From Powellomyces hirtus (lineage: Eukaryota; Chytridiomycota; Chytridiomycetes; Spizellomycetales; Powellomycetaceae), in contig JAHLKG010000007.1 of assembly GCA_025526995.1 (NCBI GenBank), positions 744,001 to 808,000 of the forward strand: a stretch of DNA of 64,000 nucleotides, read 5' to 3'. Of this stretch, positions 46,858-57,930 are shown in pieces. Numbering within the stretch: the first letter of the stretch is position 1; the number at the start of each line of letters is the position of its first letter. Below the pieces are notes generated by a model that saw only the letters and a list, made by a program, of their open reading frames with translations, did no database searches and was not told the origin of the DNA. The translations under genes and the position numbers were made by a program.

Positions 46858-48639
46858 CTAACGCCTTGCCTCCTCCTCACGAGCCTCGACTACCAACTCG
46901 GCCAATCGCTTCAAAGCCTCATCCATGTTTTCAGGGCTAGCTTGTGAGAAAGATGCTCGGACGTACGGTGTAGTCCTCGGATTTGGGAAGAACTCCTGTA
47001 CGGGGATACCATTGGTCAGGCCATCAAATGTAATGAAGTACGCGGACCAAGAGAACACTCACGAAACCGGGGACGAGGAGAACCTTCTTCTCCGTGGCCT
47101 TAGTCCGAATCAGATCAGACGAGTCTGCGATGCCAAGGAGTCTCAACCAAACAAACATGCCTAAACATACAAGGGAACACATCATGAGCAAAAGCAGCGA
47201 GATCCACTGGCGAGACAATGTAACGGACCTGCATCGGGCACAACCCATTCAGCCACACCCTTCAAGCGCTTCTCAGCCGCTGCCAAGAACGTGTCCCGTT
47301 TGTCCTTGTAAAACGCTGCCACTCGGAGAGTGTGTTCCAAGAAGCCCGTTTTACCCCATGAGTCCAGAAGAGAAAACGCCAACATTTGACTGACGCCAGA
47401 TGGATGCAGGAGCGTGGTCTGCGAGTGCAGTGCAATGCGGTCGACGAGCGGTGCGGGGCCGGTAACCCAACCGAGCCGCATACCGGCCGAGAAGATCTTG
47501 GAGAACGAGTCGAAGCGAAGTACCCTTTGATCCCTGTCCAGCGAAAAGTACGTCGGAGCTCGTTCGGCCGCGAATTGGAGATAGTAGTACGGGTCGTCTT
47601 CTAAGATTATAATGTCATAGCGAGATGCAATGTCGTAGATTCGTCGTTTGCGTTCGGCTGAAGTGCTCGTGCCGGTAGGGTTCCCGCCGACAGGAACTGT
47701 GTACAGAACTTTGGGACGGGTGGCAGGGTTCGGCCAATCGCGCAGTGTGGACTCGAGCGTGTCGGGGTTCAGGCCTTCTGCGTCCACTGGGAGTTCTGTT
47801 CACAACGCGGTGGCGCGTTAGAATCGGAGCTTTCGCAAGAATGAACAGGATGTGAGACAACACACCGACGAACTTAGCCCCGAGTGGTTTCAGGAAGGCC
47901 AGAGATCCCACATACGCGGGAGCCTCAATCAACAGGTTGTCACCTTCACCAAGAAGCATCTCGAACGCCTATTATTGCATCATCAGCGGCCGCTAGCCAA
48001 AGAGTTAATCACGCGGGGGATACCTTGGTCAGAACATCTTGACTTCCATTACCAACACACACGTCAAAGGACTCGTAAGGTGGACTATGTACCGACGACT
48101 GCAGGTCCTTGAGCCACGCAACAAACTCGGGCATTCCATTCTGACGTGTTTGGGATGAGAAAACGCGTTGGTGTCATTCCGCATGCTCCGAGCGACTAAC
48201 CGTTGAGCTGTATTGCAAGGCTTTCTGGAGATTGTCGGATGAGACAGTAATTTCACCGCCTCCTGCTTGTTCTTTCAGGGTAAATTTCAAATCTTTGAAT
48301 GGGAAGGTTTCTTGGTTGGGCATGCCTCCACCCAGCGAGATCTGGGCACGAGTTACGTATCAGTATCTCCCGCCGAAAACCGCGTTTTTGGTCGGAAAAA
48401 CAGTACTTTACCATTCCCGGGATTGAGAGCAAGGGCTGCAGAGCACGGATGGCGGATGGCTGCCGCGCTGCACTACGTGGAGTGAAGAAGCTGGAATAGT
48501 CATCAGGGTTACGCTTCACGTTTTGGTGGGCCATTCTAATGGACACTTGTTGTGGGATGGGTCGTCGGTCGGCTGCGTGTGCAATAGAAGACTTGGTGCT
48601 GCGAAGAGTCGCCAAAGTTGCGGAACAGGTAACTTTCAT
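46858..48639 (-). CDS. aromatic/2-aminoadipate (kynurenine) aminotransferase, AADAT/Aro8-like (463 aa)
   Basis: PLP enzyme of the branch that transaminates aromatic amino acids, kynurenine and 2-aminoadipate (lysine metabolism). Seven exons: 48412-48639, 48201-48341, 48024-48140, 47866-47968, 47229-47795, 47063-47160 and 46858-46995; phases close. ISLGGGMPNQETFPF, VCVGNGSQDVLTKAFEMLL, PVGGNPTGTSTS, IILEDDPYYYLQF, and the Lys in RFDSFSKIFSAGMRLGW. Then GMFVWLRLL and TPYVRASFS. The ATG at 48639 adds 35 basic, Ser/Thr-rich residues resembling a mitochondrial presequence. A second ATG at 48534 (MAHQNVKR) would give a cytosolic form. Confidence 0.93.
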
Positions 48640-48839
48640 GTCCACACCCCAACTGGAGTAATCGCTGTTGAACTAAACCTTGCACGAAAAAAGTGAAGTA
48701 AAAAACAAAAACAATCGAACGGCGAAAGGATGCTGCAAAGTGTGAAAGTGATCGACGCGCTCCTAGATTGAGCATGATCACGTCAGCATCCCCCTCCATC
48801 TTCACACTTCTCTAACTTCTTCAAATTGGCAAATTGCAG
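48640..48839. promoter_or_regulatory. short shared divergent promoter
   Basis: 200 bases separate the start codons of the AADAT-like gene (-) and the NEQ-repeat gene (+). It must hold both promoters. No motif is clear enough to name. Confidence 0.45.
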
Positions 48840-49472
48840 ATGGGCCTGCCTGGATCTGGACTGGGACAACTAGAGTGCGAGCGCACACAGAACGAGCAAG
48901 CGAACGAGCAATCAAGCGAGCAACCTAACGAGCAAGCCGGCATGCCTCCCGAAGACATAGGCGTAGGCTTGTCCGCAGCCGAGCCACCACTGTCTGTGCC
49001 AACTCGTCCTTCAAGTCCCCCGCTGCCCGCGAACGGAAGACAGATTGACGAGCTTCTCCGGGATATTGACATGCGCCTGGAGCGCCTGGAGGTGGCTATG
49101 TCGCGGCTCATACCGGGACAGCTTGGTACCGGGGACTCTTCCCCAGCTGTGGTAATCTCGCCATTTCCGAATGCCGACCTCATTCGGCCCTCGTCCGTCG
49201 ACGAAAGATCCGAGTCTAGTCTGACAAGGTTCGTCCGCTCGATACCCTCGCGCGCCGTCCGAGTGGCGCGAACACAAGCTATTCGACAAATTCAGAGTTT
49301 CGCAGTCAAAACCGGTACAAGTCTTCTGATGTTCTTGTGGATTCGCAAGCTTCGGAAAGTCTTCCTTCAGTATGCCATCTTGATTTTGTTCAGGCTTCAG
49401 TGGGCGCGACAGGGACTCTTGAAAAGGACGGGAAGGAGGGTCATGGAGCTTGCTACTCGGGTCTTGCAATAG
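48840..49472 (+). CDS. NEQ-repeat protein with coiled coil and amphipathic C-terminus, unknown (210 aa)
   Basis: Single exon from ATG at 48840. Residues about 15-35 are a degenerate QNEQANEQSSEQPNEQ repeat, then a Pro/Ser-rich linker. A helix DELLRDIDMRLERLEVAMSRL (about 70-92) is a likely coiled coil. The C-terminal third is basic and hydrophobic: RFVRSIPSRAVRVARTQAIR, TSLLMFLWIRKLRKVFLQYA, ILILFRLQWARQGLLKR. This could be a membrane-associated or membrane-spanning segment. The order disordered, coiled-coil, membrane is reminiscent of tail-anchored adaptor proteins, but no family is recognised. Confidence 0.6.
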   Translation: MGLPGSGLGQLECERTQNEQANEQSSEQPNEQAGMPPEDIGVGLSAAEPPLSVPTRPSSPPLPANGRQIDELLRDIDMRLERLEVAMSRLIPGQLGTGDSSPAVVISPFPNADLIRPSSVDERSESSLTRFVRSIPSRAVRVARTQAIRQIQSFAVKTGTSLLMFLWIRKLRKVFLQYAILILFRLQWARQGLLKRTGRRVMELATRVLQ

Positions 49473-50036
49473 CATTGACATGTCGGATGAATACTACTGG
49501 CATTATGTATGAAGAGTTCTGTTGTCATCCTTCTCAACTTGGACGACGGCTCTCATGGTGACAATTCTTGTGGAGATTATATCCCGTTCTCTACGTGTGA
49601 TCTCCAAGAGCAGCAGGGTCGGACAGAAAATCCCGCGGCGCGTCTGACAATGAGTAGAAAGGACGAGAAATCATGACTCGGACCTTGCACACAATTCACA
49701 GCGTAATCCCTAGACCTTACCAGGTTTGAACCAGAGAATTCGTGGAGGCCTGTCTTCATGTCAATGTCCGCTCTCGTGATTGTTTATTTGGCAGATCGAA
49801 GCCCAAGGTCCCCGTAAAGACCTGATCGGGCTTTCTTTCCATGATGTAGACTAGCTTGCGTTCGAGCAATTCATGGTTGTCGTAAATGATGTGAAATCGA
49901 TGTAGAATAGAAGGTTCATTGAAATCTCCGATTATGTAATGGAGCGGAGGCTGACATCATCAACTATGGAATTCTTGATCACAACTGCAAGCCCCATTCT
50001 GCAGGGCTATCAATTGATCGATCCTCCATCTTTACA
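49473..50036. other. intergenic, no gene seen
   Basis: 564 bases between two plus-strand genes. No supported coding frame. The CFAP157 promoter should be near the end. Confidence 0.4.
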
Positions 50037-52580
50037 ATGTCGTCTAAAAAGGGTGGAAAGAAAGGCGGGCGAAAATCAGCCAGTGCCGCTGGTGAAAGAT
50101 ATGTACACGTCTGAGAACATTCAAGGAGCTTGGCAACCATTCAAGAGATCCTTACCTGTGTCAGTTGTTGCCGTCGTCTTTCAATTCCTTGCTTTTTGTT
50201 GTCCTGCAGCACGGAGGACGGCGAGTTCAAATCGGGTGAAAAGTCGAAGCTCGATGAAACTACCATTGAGGTGTACGAGGCAAAAGTTCGAGATCTCACT
50301 GATCGGCTAGAGCGATAGTAAGTTTGCACCCAAGCGTCAGAAAAGCGTTGTCCAGTCCAAAAGCAATGAAACAAGGGCCGCAAACCACAAGCTGATTGGC
50401 TCATTGTGCTTCCCCAAGCAAGAATAAATGTCAAGTCCTCGTGGCCGAAAACGATGCTCTTGGGAAGGCGCAGGCTAAAGCTAGCCATGACAAGGTGCGT
50501 CGAAGCATCAGGCCATGCCAGCCTTCGCATCTGTGCAGCCCATCATTGACCCTGATGACTTTTTCCTTCTATCTTTAGCAAGACATCGTTGAGTTTTTGA
50601 ACATCAAAGTCGGCGAACATGAGAAGCACATCAACACGTTGGAAGAGAAGGCTGTGCAGATGGACCAAGAGAAGCACGACCTGGAAAAGCAAGCACAGGG
50701 AAATCTGGATGCGGCGATGGCGGAAGCACACAAAGAAATTGACTCCTTGCAAAACCAATGCGCGGTATACAAAACCCAATTGAGTGACCTACATACCTTT
50801 GCTGCTCGAAAGGTGAGTTCACTCGCTTAGGCTTGCTAATCAAACCAAGGATCGCTGATAACCCTTGTGCCATCAGGACGAGTTGGAGCAACAGCTGAAA
50901 TACCTGAAGGGACAATTGGAAGCGAAAGAGCGACAATTCAAAGAGACAATTCATAATATTGAGCGGAAAGTCTTACAGGATAAGAACATGCTGAAACGGG
51001 AGATGCTTCAGAAAGTCAATGAAGCTGTCACAAACTTCCAGCGGGTGGCTGATCAGCAGATGGCGGAGGTACGGCAAATCGATTATATGCTCACCAAGGG
51101 ACATATAATTGAGCAGTATGTACTCTCAATCAGACCACAAAACGCGCGATCCGAGAAAACATGATGATAACGTCGCAACTGAAGAAGATGAGCGGCAAGA
51201 CAATGGAGTTGATCGGCGAGAATGATTCACTCAAAGAGAAGGTCGCCCGGCTGCGCACTAACAACTCGCTTCTGACCGAGTCGGAACAAGAGCTCGCCAA
51301 GAAGAACCAAACGCATCAGCGAGTCATCAAAATGCTGGTCGAGAAGCTCAAGGGTAGGTGGAAGAATCTGTTGTCGAGGCTGCGTGCATCCATGGATTCG
51401 AGGTTTATGTTGAACCTGTAGAGAGTGATAAAATGCTCGAGCTCGCTTACGATGGTGTGACTCTGGATGAAGATGGCAACATCGCACACCACGGAGAGGA
51501 GCACGCTCCTGCGAAAGAACATCATGATGCAAAGGATCTGTATTATATTTTTTCCAGTGGGGAGAGTTCGCCAAAGGAGCACGTGAGACTTAGACATGAT
51601 TTTCAATCGAGAATCACGCTGAGAGGTCGCTCATGCACAAACCCATTACAGAACGAGACAGGAGATGGTACAAAGGACGACGCTCTCGTGTCGGGAATTG
51701 TTGATGTCTGTAACACGTTTGACGAGATGGCGGAATTTTGGGAATCCAATTTGGAGCAAGCGGAAGACCCAGCATCAGTCACAATGACTGGGTTCATCGA
51801 TAGGTGAGAGCACTGGGCAATCATATGGCAGCATTCCGCCGTTTGCGGCACAACGGAGAATGACGCTAGTCCTCGCTTTGGACAGCTTGCACGATACCTT
51901 GGCGGAAATTGCTGCATCTATACATCACGAGGTAAGAACGGCGCTGCGACCACACCAAATCCAAGTATGCTGATTGACAAGCAAATAGGGTGGCCCCGAT
52001 GCCCTTGGCAAAAAGGATGTCTCAACAGGTATTCGATAGAGATTCAGCGTAACTACACTATCTACGTCTATTCTAAAGACTTTGCACAGACGAATTCGGC
52101 TCAAAGGTGGACGCCCATGAGCCGGGCGACCCATCAAGTGATGAATACAGAGATGCTCACAAACCGCGACAACCGCTCAAATACCTCCACCCCTATTCGT
52201 CTCCCATGAAGCGTCGCGTGGCGGATCTGAAGGCAGTAATTGCCGCGATTCCCGGGAGCAGCAGACCAGAGTCGCGAGCCGATGGCCTTGAGGATGATAG
52301 GTCTCACTATGAAGTCGCTGTTCAGACGCTGCCGCTGCCATTCGCGCCCGTAAGCTCCATCTTCGCCACTGAGTGTGCTGCTGCAGGATGCTCATTCGTC
52401 TCTTCATAGAAAACCAAGACCGAATACTTACTGGGAGAAGTGAGACAATGGGGCGCCCCTGCGCAATCCTTACCACAAAAAGGTCTTGGACACTATGTCG
52501 CTAGGAAATTCATGACTCAACCACAACCGTTGATCAACAACGAGACGTCACGGCAACCAGGACCACCACTTCGCACTTGA
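50037..52580 (+). CDS. CFAP157: cilia- and flagella-associated protein 157 homologue (about 581 aa)
   Basis: Basal-body/axonemal coiled-coil protein. Twelve exons: 50037-50102, 50217-50317, 50419-50494, 50579-50812, 50877-51068, 51134-51353, 51422-51582, 51652-51803, 51859-51931, 51989-52028, 52090-52349 and 52410-52580; phases close. MSSKKGGKKGGRK is the usual Lys-rich start. KVRDLTDRLERYKNKCQ, then DIVEFLNIKVGEHEKHI. The hallmark VLQDKNMLKREMLQKVNEAV is followed by AETTKRAIRENMMITSQLKK and THQRVIKMLVEKLKE. A variable part follows. The tail has VAVQTLPLPFAPKT, TEYLLGEVRQWGAPAQSLP. The first splice is the least certain: an alternative exon-2 acceptor at 50209 would break phase. Confidence 0.88.
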
Positions 52581-52723
52581 AACAACCGATCAATCGGACA
52601 AGCATCCATGATACATAGCATCCCTGGTCCATAGACCACCGGTAGACCGTCATAGTTCTGAATGTCATTATCATCAACATATCTCCAAATTCAACCTATC
52701 TCCAAATTGTAAGGTACAAATTA

Positions 52724-53473
52724 TCAATCTTCGCCCGCCGGAACTTCCTCCTCCAGATATTTCACCAGCTTCACCCTCAGTTCAGTTGCGTCGTCGCCTC
52801 TTAGTACGTCGCTTACGAAAAACACTTCCACCTGCATCTGGACCATTTCCAGTGCCCCTCGCAGCACTCCGCACAGAATGTTAGAGTACCATAATTCCCC
52901 TACAGCGCCCTCGGGTAGTTCAACAAACTCGGAGAGCGGATTGTCTTCCAATATTAGCGAGAACTCCTTGGAATCGGCGGAGAAGTTGGCGACGGTGGGG
53001 GTGATGTTCAGGAAGATTTTGAAGCCGATCTAGCAGTCCGAGTTAGCACCTCAGATTTTGCTGGCAAGAGTTTATCAGCATTCAAAAAAACCAACCTTGG
53101 CTATTGTGTCAGCTGTTTCTCGGAAATCTCCGCATTTGTTTGTCCCAGACTTGGCCAGGAAGTCTTCGATCAGCTTAACGCCAATGTTATAACCCCTTCA
53201 AGCAAGCCGATAAGTTTCAACTGCGAGCAGAGAGGTGGAAACCAAAGGCATACCTACATCTTGTCCAGCTGTTTGTTAACTTCCAGATAGTTTTCATGGT
53301 CCTTTAGCAGTTGCGCTACCACGGACCCATACGTCAACGTGAAGAGCTCTGCACTCTGGAAGCCCAACGTGAGCCTTGGATGTCAAATGGCACTCGCAGT
53401 TTCAAACGCTCACAATCTTGTCAATCCTCGTCTTCCATATTTCTTCGCCAGTCTGCCTTGGTTGCTTGAGCAT
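52724..53473 (-). CDS. BET3: TRAPP complex subunit Bet3/TRAPPC3 (187 aa)
   Basis: Core subunit of TRAPP tethering complexes for ER-Golgi and intra-Golgi traffic. Four exons: 53414-53473, 53258-53355, 53096-53195 and 52724-53029; phases close. [20 protein letters not shown] spans intron 1. Then [38 protein letters not shown], and a Cys at about residue 74 in [14 protein letters not shown]. This Cys aligns with the acylated Cys of mammalian Bet3. [28 protein letters not shown] and a VPAGED end complete it. Intron 3 uses a GTTGGT donor. Confidence 0.96.
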
Positions 53474-53766
53474 AGTGACGGTATATGGTCTTCGTGTTCG
53501 GGCACGGTGATCTGTGAATTGCAAACGGTCCTCATCCACCAGAACGCGCTTTGCCGGCCTCGAATGACTCACATGCCAAACAGCTCCTCACGTAATCCGG
53601 TCGGGGAAGGAGCGCGCTGGATCCATTAAAAAACTGCATCTGCGGCTTACAGCGGCGTAGTACGGCAGTTTCACCCATAAATGGCCACACGAGAAAGCAC
53701 ATCTTCAAATGTTTGTGAGTGTGTAATGTATGGTAGATCAGATTTCAGCAATGGGCACTCAGACGA
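53474..53766. promoter_or_regulatory. divergent promoter region (BET3 / FHA gene)
   Basis: 293 bases between the divergent BET3 and FHA start codons. It must hold both promoters. No motif is clear enough to name. Confidence 0.4.
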
Positions 53767-55033
53767 ATGTCTCTTTCTGCAGCGGATCACCCATTTTTGG
53801 TGTCGTTCATCCCATTAAATAGCAATGGACAAAATCGGCGAATAGTCAACTTAGAAACCCCTGTTCCTATCGGCAGATTGTTGGACAGAGATGAGCCGGT
53901 TGTGACAAACCTCAAATTTGCGTCCAAAGTTGTGTCCAGGCAGCATGCTACGATGACTTACTCCGACGGGAAGGTTAGTTAATGATCGATTGCAGCGGCA
54001 GAGAAACTTTGATTGAACGAATTCTAGCTGTGGGTGCAAGATACCAAGAGCTCAAGGTAAGGCCAGCAGGTCGAATAGCTCAAAAAAGTACTTTCTTGGA
54101 AGCTCAAACTTTCCATGATGCTAGTGGAACCTTTCTCAACGGGAAACGGATGAGCCCGCAAGGTCAAGAAAGCGCGCGGTTGGAAGTGCATGACGGGGAC
54201 ACAATCCGATTGGGGGAAGACTGTGAAGTCAATGGAGGTGATACCAAAAGTCTATCTCCCATTCACTTGCAATATAGTGACAAGACATACTAATCGTACG
54301 GCATCTATCAGTGATACATCAGAGCGTTGTTTTGAAAGTCATTTTCGGGAAAGCGGGATTCCGCGACAGATTGAGCTCACATGACAGCAGTCTGGATCTA
54401 TCGCGATACGAGAATTCTGAGAACATGAACGATCAATACGTGTGAGTTAAAGGCTTGTTCGATCATTGCTCAGTGTCCAACCCAAGCTAAGTCAGCAATC
54501 TTGCGAACAGAGATTTCAGCATGGATCCACAGGTCCAAGCAAGTGTCGACGCAGAGTTCAATCTCATATGGAGCAGTCTGACTCAAGGACTCGACCATCC
54601 TTTGAAACGACTGCGGGACTTCTCCAGAGCGAAGGCGGCCGGTCACACCAACGCAATCATGCCTCGCACTAGCGTTGGATCGTCGCATGTGCTGAACAGT
54701 TATAACCCGCGGACGAGCCACCCCGGATCTAGACGGCCGTCAATGTCCCGATCCGACACCGCCATTCCTGAAAACGAGCCGGTGACCACTTTCGATTCTC
54801 GAAGCAGAACGACAAGTTTTACGAGCTTGTCGTCTGTGGGCACTGCCCATGCCCCACTGGTCGTCACGGTCTCACAGTCAGGCCATCGTTCAATATCGCC
54901 GACTTTGATGACGGCGCTACCACCCGACCAATTACCATGTAAGGGAACATGTAAAGACAGCGAAGCCGTACATGATGACTCATATTAAGAACATTCAGGG
55001 GCATCGCCGCCGCTGGCCTCTGAAGATATGTAG
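53767..55033 (+). CDS. FHA-domain protein (about 313 aa)
   Basis: Phosphothreonine-binding forkhead-associated protein. Six exons: 53767-53973, 54028-54056 (29 bases), 54125-54237, 54312-54441, 54511-54938 and 54999-55033; phases close. The FHA domain (about residues 10-135) has PVPIGRLLD, KFASKVVSRQHATMTYSDGK, LWVQDTKSSSGTFLNGKRMS and DGDTIRLGEDCEVNGVIHQS, then VVLKVIF. The Arg, Ser, His and Asn contact residues for phosphothreonine are all present. This FHA type resembles the Far9/Far10/Vps64-SLMAP and Dma1 group. The rest is a short helix (VDAEFNLIWSSLTQGL) and a Ser-rich tail without RING or membrane anchor. If intron 5 is not removed the protein ends at 54988 instead. Confidence 0.8.
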
Positions 55034-55299
55034 TTGCTGCCTCTGATCAACTTCCATTGATTTGTGCATAGACCTCAGTAGATTCACTTCCGTCAGGTGC
55101 ATATCACTATTATGTAGAAGCCCGCTATCGTGATTCAACCTCGGTCTTCGTGGTGATAAAGCGACCTTCTTTTGATACATGACATCTTCCTTGAGACGAT
55201 AGGTATTTATACAATCCACGTGCAACTATATGCCATTTCCTAGCTGACTCCAAAACTCCACAATACTGCTTGCATAATGGCATACTTGGTCTGCTTTCT

Positions 55300-57806
55300 T
55301 CAGTCTTCATAACTATCAGCGAGTTCCTGTAAACTTTCTTTGACCGCCATCCAGTCTTCTCGGTTGAGACCATGATCGCCCTTCTCATAGAGCACCGAAA
55401 TTGGCACATTCACCTTTTTGAAAATGCTGCTAGCATTGACAAAGATGTCCTTCAGATGCGGCGACATTTTCAATCGGGTAAGCATGGCGACACGAGTGGT
55501 AGGTGATTTCGATGTAGCTAGAAACGACACGTTAGAGAGCAGGTGGAAGATAATCATCGGTGGGTTGCTCACCTGATCTGGTATTGTTGATCAAGCCATT
55601 CTCGTCAATCTGAGAGCTGAAGATTTGCGGGAAGCTTTCACCGATGGGCATCGGTTTCTCAATCGCATAGCTGAAAGTGAGCATCGCTCATAAGATATCG
55701 TCTCCAAGCATGACTAGGATCATGTGCCACGAACCATTGGCCGCGAGTCGAAGACGATGATTCCAGGAATGATGCGAGGGCTTCCTGCACTTCGCTCTTG
55801 GTTGGTAATCTTTTGCCAAACATTCAGCAAACGTAGCAACTTCTTGCCGTTTGGAGTGACACATACCTCTGATTCTCACTTTGCCTTCGACTGAGCTCTG
55901 AAACTCCACGAACAACACAGCACTGGCCATACTCTTCCCCTAACTATATTCGATCATTCATGTAGATCCGCGCTGGATGGTGAATACGCAGTGACATGCT
56001 CGCAATGCAACGCGACATCCTCTAACCTGATCGTAGGGGACTCGCAGAGTCAAATCAAGCATCCATGGTATTCTACCTTTCTCAACTGTGAAGGCCTTGG
56101 AAAAGGGAGCATCTTGGTGAAGCGGGAACGGTAATCCGGATGCCAAAGCTGCCACAGTTCGCGAGCTTCCTCCACTGATCAGTTGCGTCAAGCTTTCCAA
56201 TTGCAGTGGGCTGGTCTTCAATCTGATGCCACGTATTAGCATTGACACGTGAGCCAACCTTTCATCGCAGTTCTCACCGAACGGGAAGCAATGCGGTTTC
56301 AATTGACGCTGCCAGATGTGCACTCCATTGGTATGGTGATGATAGCTATCACAGAACGATTCGTTAGCATCCATACCGCTGTTTCTTCCTATTTAATTTC
56401 CCGCTTACATGTCTGAGATATTTTGACCATGCGCCTGAAGGACATGATGCAGTCGTTGGAGCGTAGAGAGGAACATACAAACTACTGTTCTTGGCTGCAG
56501 CGTCCATCAACAGTGCGGAATTTATCGCCGCAACTGTGTGGCTTTTCTAAAATATAGCGCTCAGCACAGTCCGCCATTATGCGAGAGGCCCAGATCGAAG
56601 CACTTACATCTGTATCCTCTTTGCTTGACGGCTTATGTATTCCGAAAGTCATGGCTGACTTTTTGGAAAACTCATCAGAAATGTATTCTAACAAGCTTGC
56701 AGTGACACCGGCGAATCCATCGACAGCATCTGCCATCAAGTTGAAGCCCTGTGCCAAAGGGGTTTTTAGTGATATCGTTAATGGTGGAGGATGCGCTTGG
56801 TTCAGCGATATTCATTACCTGCAGAGAGTCGCACTCTTCAACAAAGAATCTCAGCCTTTCCTCCAAGATGTCATCTCTCTGAACACAAACCATGAGCTGA
56901 CTGAAGCACATCTGAATGATCTCAAAGGGAGCATACAAAGTCAGGGTCACCCATCACATCCAGACCCTGTGTGAAAGCGGAAAATGGATTCTGATCATCG
57001 TCGTGGAGGAAGTGTGGGAGTTCCACCACCGTTTTCGGGTGGTAGAAGAGATTGTTGAAGTCTGACCAGACTGTGACCGATTGTTCCAAATGGCTGGAGA
57101 AAGAGACAGGTTCTTCCGAGGTGGTCGTCTCCTTTGTCATCTGGTCAGACTTATGGCGTATATTGCATCACATCAAATTGAGGCCAACCTCGTCAAGAGA
57201 CTTCAAGAAGTCGTTCTTCTTGTACGGCTCTTGAACATGCTTCTCCACTCTTCCACTCCTGACAGACATGTCAATCGAACATGTAGAGATCAGGAAATGG
57301 TCAGCAAAGCGTACCATGTGGATACTGTGTTATCGTCGCCTTCTGCACCCGCTTCGTATAAGGGACTGACCCTTTTCAGAGTTTTGAGGCTTCCTTTAGA
57401 AAATTGATGTTATCATGTCCATCCACTCTCATAACAATTAGATATTAACGCTAAAACACCGGCGCCAACCTTTCAAGTCGAGGATCAGAAGTCGCGGAGT
57501 ATAGGTGTCGTCTCCCTGCACACAACGAATCAATAAGCAAACATTTGTATAGTAATCACGGGAGTTCCTATCAAACTCACGTAAACATTTCTCCCGGCGC
57601 GATAAAGAACATCGTGGTCTAACTCTTCCTCGCCTTCGTTTTCAAAGTTGAAGTATGAATTCTATCGCCAAAGCGAGCGTCAACTCATTTGACGCAAAAT
57701 GACTCCTGTGTCCAACAAGTCAACGGCCAACCTGGATGTTCCAAAAATGCGTTCCAACAAAGTTCGCTGTGTGTCCCAACTGCAACGTCACGATCTCCTT
57801 TGGCAT
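55300..57806 (-). CDS. Misato/DML1 tubulin-like mitochondrial protein (about 535 aa)
   Basis: Conserved protein with tubulin-like segments, needed for mitochondrial distribution and DNA maintenance. Fifteen exons: 57732-57806, 57581-57661, 57470-57515, 57315-57393, 57189-57258, 56951-57140, 56819-56874, 56608-56748, 56409-56546, 56278-56345, 56027-56222, 55867-55943, 55735-55809, 55573-55670 and 55300-55517. All phases close, but the exon 13/14 junction is tentative. EIVTLQLGHTANFVGTHFWN, LYRAGRNVY, YTPRLLILDLKGSL, VTVWSDFNNLFYHPK, RLRFFVEECDSLQGFNLMAD, VDGFAGVTASLLEYI, and PYQWSAHLAASIETALLP. Several donors are GTTGGC or GTTAGA. Confidence 0.9.
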
Positions 57807-57930
57807 CTCGTTCAGGTTGTTTGCAAAAGTCTGTGTGTGTCACCTGTCAATTTCCAGTTCGACGCGGCTTGTCGTTTGTATTGACAGGATGTTTGACTTT
57901 TAACTCTACCAGCATCGCTTTCGGGTTAAC
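57807..57930. promoter_or_regulatory. 124-base bidirectional promoter, Misato / TFB2
   Basis: The start codons of two divergent housekeeping genes are only 124 bases apart, so promoters and both 5' UTRs must overlap or be very short. Confidence 0.6.
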
